A stretch of 9,760 nt of DNA. It comes from Elusimicrobiota bacterium. GTDB lineage: Bacteria; Elusimicrobiota; Elusimicrobia; UBA1565; UBA9628. The position numbers and the translations under genes are program-made. Below are positions 6,512-9,760 of the stretch, one piece after another. The notes under the pieces are model-generated. The model ran no database searches. It was not told the DNA's origin and was given only the letters and a program-made list of their open reading frames with translations. How positions within the stretch are numbered: the stretch's first letter is position 1; each line of letters starts with the position of its first letter. The stretch is from assembly GCA_028717865.1 (NCBI GenBank), contig JAQUMZ010000073.1:1-9760 (forward strand), in the 5' to 3' direction.

Positions 6512-6523
6512 AAGGAGACCCTG

Positions 6524-7303
6524 ATGAAAGTCCGCGCCTGGCTGCTGCCGCTGACCCTGCTCGCCGGAACGACCCTGCACGGCGCCGAACTCTCGCGCGA
6601 CGAGCTCAAAAAAGCCCTCCAAGCCAATCCCGATCTCGTGCTCGACGTCCTGCGCCAGAACAAGAAGGCGTTCTTCGAGGTCGTGACCCAAGCCGCCCAG
6701 GAAGAGCAGACCCGCCGGCAAAAGGAGCAGGAGGAGGCGCAGACCAAGGAGCTCGACGAACGCATCAAGAACCCGTTCAAGCCCGCCGTCACGAACAAAA
6801 GCCTCGTGCGCGGCAACCGCAAGGCCAAGCTGACCTTGGTCGAGTATTCCGATTTCCAATGTCCCTACTGCTCCCGCGGCTACGAGACGGTGGAGGCCTT
6901 GCGCAAGAAATACGGCGACAAGCTGCGCGTGGTCTTCAAGAACAAGCCCTTGCCCTTCCACCCCCAGGCCATGCCGGCCGCCCAATGGCTCGTGGCCGCC
7001 TCCCTGCAGTCCCAGGAGAAGGCCTGGGCCTTCCACGACCAGCTCTTCCAGAACCAGGCCAAGCTCGGGGACGCCTTCTTCAAGGAAGCCGCCAAGTCGG
7101 CGGGGCTCGACGTCGCCAAGCTCGAGAAGGACGCGCAAAGCCAGGCGGTCAAGGACGCCATCGAGGCCGATATCAAGGAGGCCACCGACTTCGGCTTCGA
7201 GGGCACCCCGGGCTTCCTGATCAACGGTGTCCCCGTGCGCGGCGCCTATCCCATCGAGCACTTCGATATGATCATCCAGAAGCTGGAGGCCGCCGGAAAA
7301 TAG
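6524..7303 (+). CDS. Exported DsbA-family thiol-disulfide oxidoreductase
   Basis: A 259-residue protein with a Sec signal peptide (M-K-V-R, a Leu-rich core, cleavage likely after A21 in L-H-G-A). Residues 22-85 are a charged helical segment, S-R-D-E-L-K-K-A-L-Q followed by a Gln/Glu/Lys-rich stretch at 55-78 that may form a coiled coil. Residues 90-259 are a DsbA-like thioredoxin fold (Thioredoxin_4 type): V-E-Y-S-D-F-Q-C113-P-Y-C116 is the active site, then V-F-K-N-K-P-L-P-F-H and A-A-Q, and G-T-P-G-F-L-I-N-G (227-235) with cis-proline P229. The N-terminal helix plus DsbA layout is shared by many periplasmic oxidoreductases in delta-type bacteria. It likely forms or rearranges disulfides in the periplasm. 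The ATG has AAGGAG six bases upstream. The TAG stop overlaps the mutM GTG by one base, so the two are co-transcribed. No DsbB-like partner is in view. Confidence 0.92.
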   Translation: MKVRAWLLPLTLLAGTTLHGAELSRDELKKALQANPDLVLDVLRQNKKAFFEVVTQAAQEEQTRRQKEQEEAQTKELDERIKNPFKPAVTNKSLVRGNRKAKLTLVEYSDFQCPYCSRGYETVEALRKKYGDKLRVVFKNKPLPFHPQAMPAAQWLVAASLQSQEKAWAFHDQLFQNQAKLGDAFFKEAAKSAGLDVAKLEKDAQSQAVKDAIEADIKEATDFGFEGTPGFLINGVPVRGAYPIEHFDMIIQKLEAAGK

Positions 7304-8082
7304 TGCCGGAGCTTCCGGAAGTCGAAACCGTCCGCCGCGCCTTGAACCGGCGCGTCCGGGGCCGGGTCATCTCCTCCTACGAAGTCGGGCGCCCGGCGTT
7401 CAACCGGCCCATCCCCGCCCGTGCCCTGCGCCGCCTGAAAGGGTCGCGCATACTGGCGGTGGACCGCAGGGGCAAATACCTGCTCCTGCGCCTGTCGCGG
7501 GGCTGGGACCTGGTCTGCCATCTGGGCATGAGCGGCAGCGTGTCCTTCGGCTCGGACGACGGCCACGTCCGCTTCCGCTTCACGGCCGGCGGCATGACGG
7601 TGAAGATCCACGACCCGCGCCGGTTCGGCCGGGTCACGGACGCCCTGCCCCCCCTCGGGCCCGAGCCCTTGGCCCAGGATTTCGACGCCGCGGTCCTGGC
7701 GCGCGTATTGCGCGGCCGCCGCGCCCCGGTCAAGTCGGTGCTGCTGGACCAGGCCGCGCTCGCCGGCATCGGCAACATATACGCCACCGAGGCGCTCTAC
7801 GCCGCCCGCATCGCTCCCGCGCGGCCCGCGGACGAGGTGACGGAACTCGAGACGCGCCGCTTGTGCGCCGCGATCAAACGAATACTGAAGCGCGCCATCC
7901 GCCTGGGCGGCACCACGCTTTCGGACGAGGCCTTCCGGGATCCGGACGGCCGGCCGGGCCGCTTCCAACTGGCGACCGCGGTCTACGGCCGCCGCCGCTG
8001 CCCCCGCGGCCATCTCTTGGCCGCGACCCGGCGGCCCATCGCCGGACGCACCAGCCTATACTGCCCGGCCTGTCAGAGCTGA
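7303..8082 (+). CDS. mutM: Formamidopyrimidine-DNA glycosylase (Fpg/MutM)
   Basis: A 259-residue base-excision repair enzyme that removes oxidised purines such as 8-oxoguanine and cuts the abasic site. It starts at a GTG overlapping the previous TAG, giving P-E-L-P-E-V-E-T-V, in which the processed N-terminal proline and E3 are catalytic. The beta-hairpin lysine is K58 (R-R-G-K-Y-L-L), the void-filling residues are M76 (H-L-G-M-S-G-S) and R107-F108 (H-D-P-R-R-F-G), and the helix-two-turn-helix carries G-I-G-N158-I-Y-A-T-E-A-L. The C-terminal zinc finger is unusual: C233-P-R-G-H237, then C254-P-A-C257-Q, so the second cysteine ligand is replaced and a His follows one position later. R249 of the finger is kept (G-R-T-S-L-Y-C). 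Its 3' end overlaps the convergent membrane gene by ten bases. Identification as MutM rather than Nei rests on the PELPEVE start and 259-residue layout. Confidence 0.96.
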   Translation: MPELPEVETVRRALNRRVRGRVISSYEVGRPAFNRPIPARALRRLKGSRILAVDRRGKYLLLRLSRGWDLVCHLGMSGSVSFGSDDGHVRFRFTAGGMTVKIHDPRRFGRVTDALPPLGPEPLAQDFDAAVLARVLRGRRAPVKSVLLDQAALAGIGNIYATEALYAARIAPARPADEVTELETRRLCAAIKRILKRAIRLGGTTLSDEAFRDPDGRPGRFQLATAVYGRRRCPRGHLLAATRRPIAGRTSLYCPACQS

Positions 8083-9605
8083 AGGGCCCCCGCCTCGGCG
8101 CGACCGGCCACGAAACGGCGCATCCACACGGTCGCAGGAACGGTCAAGGCCAGCAGCCCCAAGCCCAGCGCCGCGCGCGCGGCCCAGCCCAGGCCGCCGA
8201 GCGCGCCATCGCGGCTGAAGATATGCAGCGGCGGGAACTGCCAGGGGCTCCAGATCGCCTCCGCCTGCTCGCCCAGAGTGAGCTTGGCTCCCGGCCAGTT
8301 GAAATACGCGCCCAGGGCGTGCACGAGCACGCAGACCGAGAAGCAAACGGCCCAGGCCCAGGACAGCGACCGGGAGCCGCGCACGGAATCCTCGATCTCG
8401 CCGCAGAAGAAGGCCAGGACCAGGCACGACACGGAGAAGTAGCGGTTGCCGAAGCTGTTGCCTCCGGTCCAGCTGTCGCGCAAGCCGTAGAATATCCATA
8501 ACGCGGCGCAAGCCGCGGCCAGGTACGGCGCCCAGCGCCGTCCCGGGTCCCGCGCGGCCCGAAAGATCCCCCACAACGCGAAGCCGGCCGCCGGAAAAAA
8601 GAACGCCAGCCCGCGGCCCGGGCTGGCCAGCATGCCGGCCAGGGCCCGTGCGTCGAGCGGGACGAACATCGTCCGCTGCGTCTCGAAATAAGGCGGGCGC
8701 AGCGTGCCGGTGGCGTAAAGCCAATACGCCAGGTTCAGGGCGATGGGCGCCGCCGCCGCGGCCAGGAAGCGCGCCAAGCCCTCCCGGCGATGGAACAGGA
8801 AATAGGCCGCCCCCGCGGCCAGGAAGAGCGCGCTGTCCTCGCGCGAGACCGTCGCCAGCCCCAGCCCCAGCCCCGCCGCGGCGGGCCCCCACGCGGCGGC
8901 CGACGATATTCCCAGCAGCGCGAGCGCCACGCCCAGTTGGGCGGGGCCGTGGCTGTAGAGGGCCTGGCTGCTGACGCTGAAGGCGTAGCTGCCCAAGCCG
9001 TAGAGCAGGGCGACGGCGGCCGCCCAACGCGCGGAGCAGCGCTCGCGCAGGGCCCGGTAGAGGATCGCGACCGAAAGCGCCGTGATCGCGGCGCCACCGA
9101 TCTTGGCGAGGTTGTGCAGGAAGTCATCCGTGGGCGCGGCTCCGGACCAAACCGGGATGAGATAGAGCGGGGACGCCAGCAGGCCGGGGACGACGGGATA
9201 GCTCGATATCCAATGCCCGTCGATCAGGCGCACCAGGTCGCGCATGTTGGGCCGGGCGGCCCAGTCGGGGAAGGGATCGAAGGTCAGGGTGCCGTGCCCG
9301 AGCAAGGAGTAGGGCAGCAGGCTGTTGGGGATGTCGTCGCCGCCGTGCCAGCGGAAGGTGGACAGATACGCGGTCAGGCACAGCAGGAAGAGCGCCCGGC
9401 CCGGGCGGCGCTCCAGCCAATTCTCGCCTTCCCGCCGGCGCAGCCGCAGCAAAGCCGCGGCGCAGGGCAAAAACAGCGCGGTCCACGGCGATATCCAGCC
9501 GCACCCCATTCCCGTGAGGCTGAACAGGAAGACGGCCGCCAACGCCCAGACCAGCATTTTCAAGGCTACATTATGGAACATCCGCCGCATCAACGGGAAG
9601 GGCAC
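8073..9605 (-). CDS. Polytopic membrane protein, GT-C glycosyltransferase-like
   Basis: A 510-residue inner-membrane protein with about ten to twelve hydrophobic segments. After the first two segments comes a long outside loop containing G-G-D-D (residues 88-91) with I-P-N-S-L-L-P-Y, the place where GT-C enzymes carry their catalytic acidic residues. Further GT-C-like marks are W-I-S-S-Y-P-V-V-P-G-L-L-A-S-P (132-146), S-R-E-D before a membrane segment in the middle, and W-T-G-G-N-S-F-G-N-R-Y-F in the last third. Such proteins usually move a sugar from a polyprenyl-phosphate carrier to a lipid, glycan or protein. I cannot name the donor or acceptor, and no glycan cluster surrounds it. The start is GTG at 9605 with GAGG six bases upstream; later in-frame ATGs (9590, 9581) lack a Shine-Dalgarno site. 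It stands alone on its strand. It could also be an uncharacterised membrane protein with a GT-C-like layout. Confidence 0.72.
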   Translation of the reverse strand: MPFPLMRRMFHNVALKMLVWALAAVFLFSLTGMGCGWISPWTALFLPCAAALLRLRRREGENWLERRPGRALFLLCLTAYLSTFRWHGGDDIPNSLLPYSLLGHGTLTFDPFPDWAARPNMRDLVRLIDGHWISSYPVVPGLLASPLYLIPVWSGAAPTDDFLHNLAKIGGAAITALSVAILYRALRERCSARWAAAVALLYGLGSYAFSVSSQALYSHGPAQLGVALALLGISSAAAWGPAAAGLGLGLATVSREDSALFLAAGAAYFLFHRREGLARFLAAAAAPIALNLAYWLYATGTLRPPYFETQRTMFVPLDARALAGMLASPGRGLAFFFPAAGFALWGIFRAARDPGRRWAPYLAAACAALWIFYGLRDSWTGGNSFGNRYFSVSCLVLAFFCGEIEDSVRGSRSLSWAWAVCFSVCVLVHALGAYFNWPGAKLTLGEQAEAIWSPWQFPPLHIFSRDGALGGLGWAARAALGLGLLALTVPATVWMRRFVAGRAEAGALQL

Positions 9606-9618
9606 GAATCGCCTCGCG

Positions 9619-9624
9619 TAAAAT
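9619..9624 (+). promoter_or_regulatory. Possible -10 box for the right-edge transcript
   Basis: TAAAAT matches five of six -10 consensus positions and would start transcription near 9631, just before the hairpin at 9636. No acceptable -35 box is present 16-18 bases upstream, so this is weak. Confidence 0.25.
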
Positions 9625-9635
9625 GTTACCGAACG

Positions 9636-9659
9636 AGCCGCGGCTTAAGCGGCTTTTTT
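9636..9659 (+). terminator. Intrinsic-terminator-like hairpin with T6 run
   Basis: AGCCGC (9636-9641) pairs with GCGGCT (9649-9654) around the seven-base loop GGCTTAA, followed by T at 9654-9659. The form is that of a rho-independent terminator read on the + strand. No + strand gene lies upstream (the neighbour runs leftward and ends at 8073), so it cannot be an ordinary gene terminator. It is either a block to read-through from mutM 1.5 kb away or a leader attenuator for the gene starting at the right edge. A Shine-Dalgarno GGAGG abuts the T run at 9660. Confidence 0.45.
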
Positions 9660-9672
9660 GGAGGTTTTTACG

Positions 9673-9696
9673 ATGGGTCCGCCGGCGAGGAGATAG
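9673..9696 (+). CDS. Seven-codon leader ORF or amber-truncated gene start
   Basis: GGAGG at 9660-9664 lies eight bases before ATG at 9673, an excellent ribosome site. The frame gives M-G-P-P-A-R-R and then TAG at 9694-9696. The Arg-Arg codons AGG-AGA are themselves the Shine-Dalgarno site for the GTG at 9700. Either this is a short leader peptide coupled to the next gene, or an interrupted start of that gene, because the two are in the same frame. It could also be a chance pairing. Confidence 0.35.
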   Translation: MGPPARR

Positions 9697-9699
9697 TAC

Positions 9700-9760
9700 G
9701 TGAGGGACTTGCAGACAAGGTACGACAGGGAGGAGGGACGCAAAGCCAAAAGCATGTTTC
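9700..9760 (+). CDS. Start of an unidentified protein, cut by the right edge
   Basis: A GTG at 9700 with AGGAGA at 9688-9693 opens a frame that stays open to the window end. The visible 20 residues are hydrophilic and highly charged (begins M-R-D-L-Q-T-R-Y-D-R-E-E), with no signal peptide, so a cytoplasmic protein is suggested. Too little is visible to recognise a family. The stretch GGGACGCAAAGCC at 9735-9747 inside it also equals the core of c-di-GMP-I riboswitches, so a noncoding reading of this end cannot be fully excluded. Confidence 0.4.
   Translation, partial: MRDLQTRYDREEGRKAKSMF

Noticed and set aside
6404..7261. 285-residue antisense open frame opposite the DsbA-like gene
   Set aside because: It is a Leu/Gly/Val-rich shadow of a gene with CPYC, a signal peptide and a good ribosome site.
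7246..8013. 255-residue antisense open frame opposite mutM
   Set aside because: MutM is unmistakable on the + strand; the antisense frame has no recognisable motif.
1..9760. CRISPR arrays, tRNA or rRNA genes, transposases, integrases, toxin-antitoxin or defence genes
   Set aside because: I looked for regular repeats, tRNA-like cloverleaf ends and the relevant protein motifs and saw none; the window is almost wholly taken up by the listed genes.

Overview
The window is about 9.8 kb of GC-rich, tightly packed bacterial DNA. It holds ten protein genes that can be read clearly, the start of a possible eleventh at the right edge, and almost no intergenic space. An outer-membrane beta-barrel C-terminus, Sec-type signal peptides and a DsbA-like protein point to a Gram-negative (diderm) bacterium. 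Many starts are GTG or TTG. The gene mix would fit an Elusimicrobiota or deltaproteobacterial-type genome, but this is a guess; no marker here fixes the phylum. TAG is used as an ordinary stop in several genes, so the code is standard for that codon.

Layout, left to right. (1) 1-2204, + strand: the end of an outer-membrane porin-like gene, a DUF47/PhoU-like protein and a PiT phosphate transporter. This is an inorganic phosphate uptake operon. (2) 2270-5273, + strand: a cassette with 4-nt overlaps, made of a SirB1-type transglutaminase-fold protein, an exported thioredoxin-fold protein with a DipZ-like C-terminal domain that has lost both active-site cysteines, and an enolase-superfamily dipeptide epimerase. 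A good extended -10 promoter lies so close to the first ATG that the mRNA should be nearly leaderless. (3) 5270-6374, - strand: a TauE/SafE-family permease followed by a small DUF1634 membrane protein. (4) 6375-6523: a divergent, AT-rich control region with a candidate promoter, a 14-nt inverted repeat and a hairpin followed by a U tract. (5) 6524-8082, + strand: an exported DsbA-like thiol oxidoreductase (CPYC) and MutM/Fpg, which has a variant zinc finger. (6) 8073-9605, - strand: a large polytopic protein that looks like a GT-C glycosyltransferase. (7) 9606-9760, + strand: a leader with a hairpin and U tract, a strong Shine-Dalgarno plus ATG that runs into an amber codon after seven residues, and a second Shine-Dalgarno plus GTG in the same frame that opens a reading frame continuing past the window.

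Most of this is housekeeping-type content and I do not see an unmistakable new defence or mobile system. The points most worth following are the redox-dead DipZ-like protein inside the SirB1/epimerase cassette, the leaderless promoter, the matching hairpin/U-tract/Shine-Dalgarno leaders in front of two unrelated genes, and the amber-split start at the right edge.
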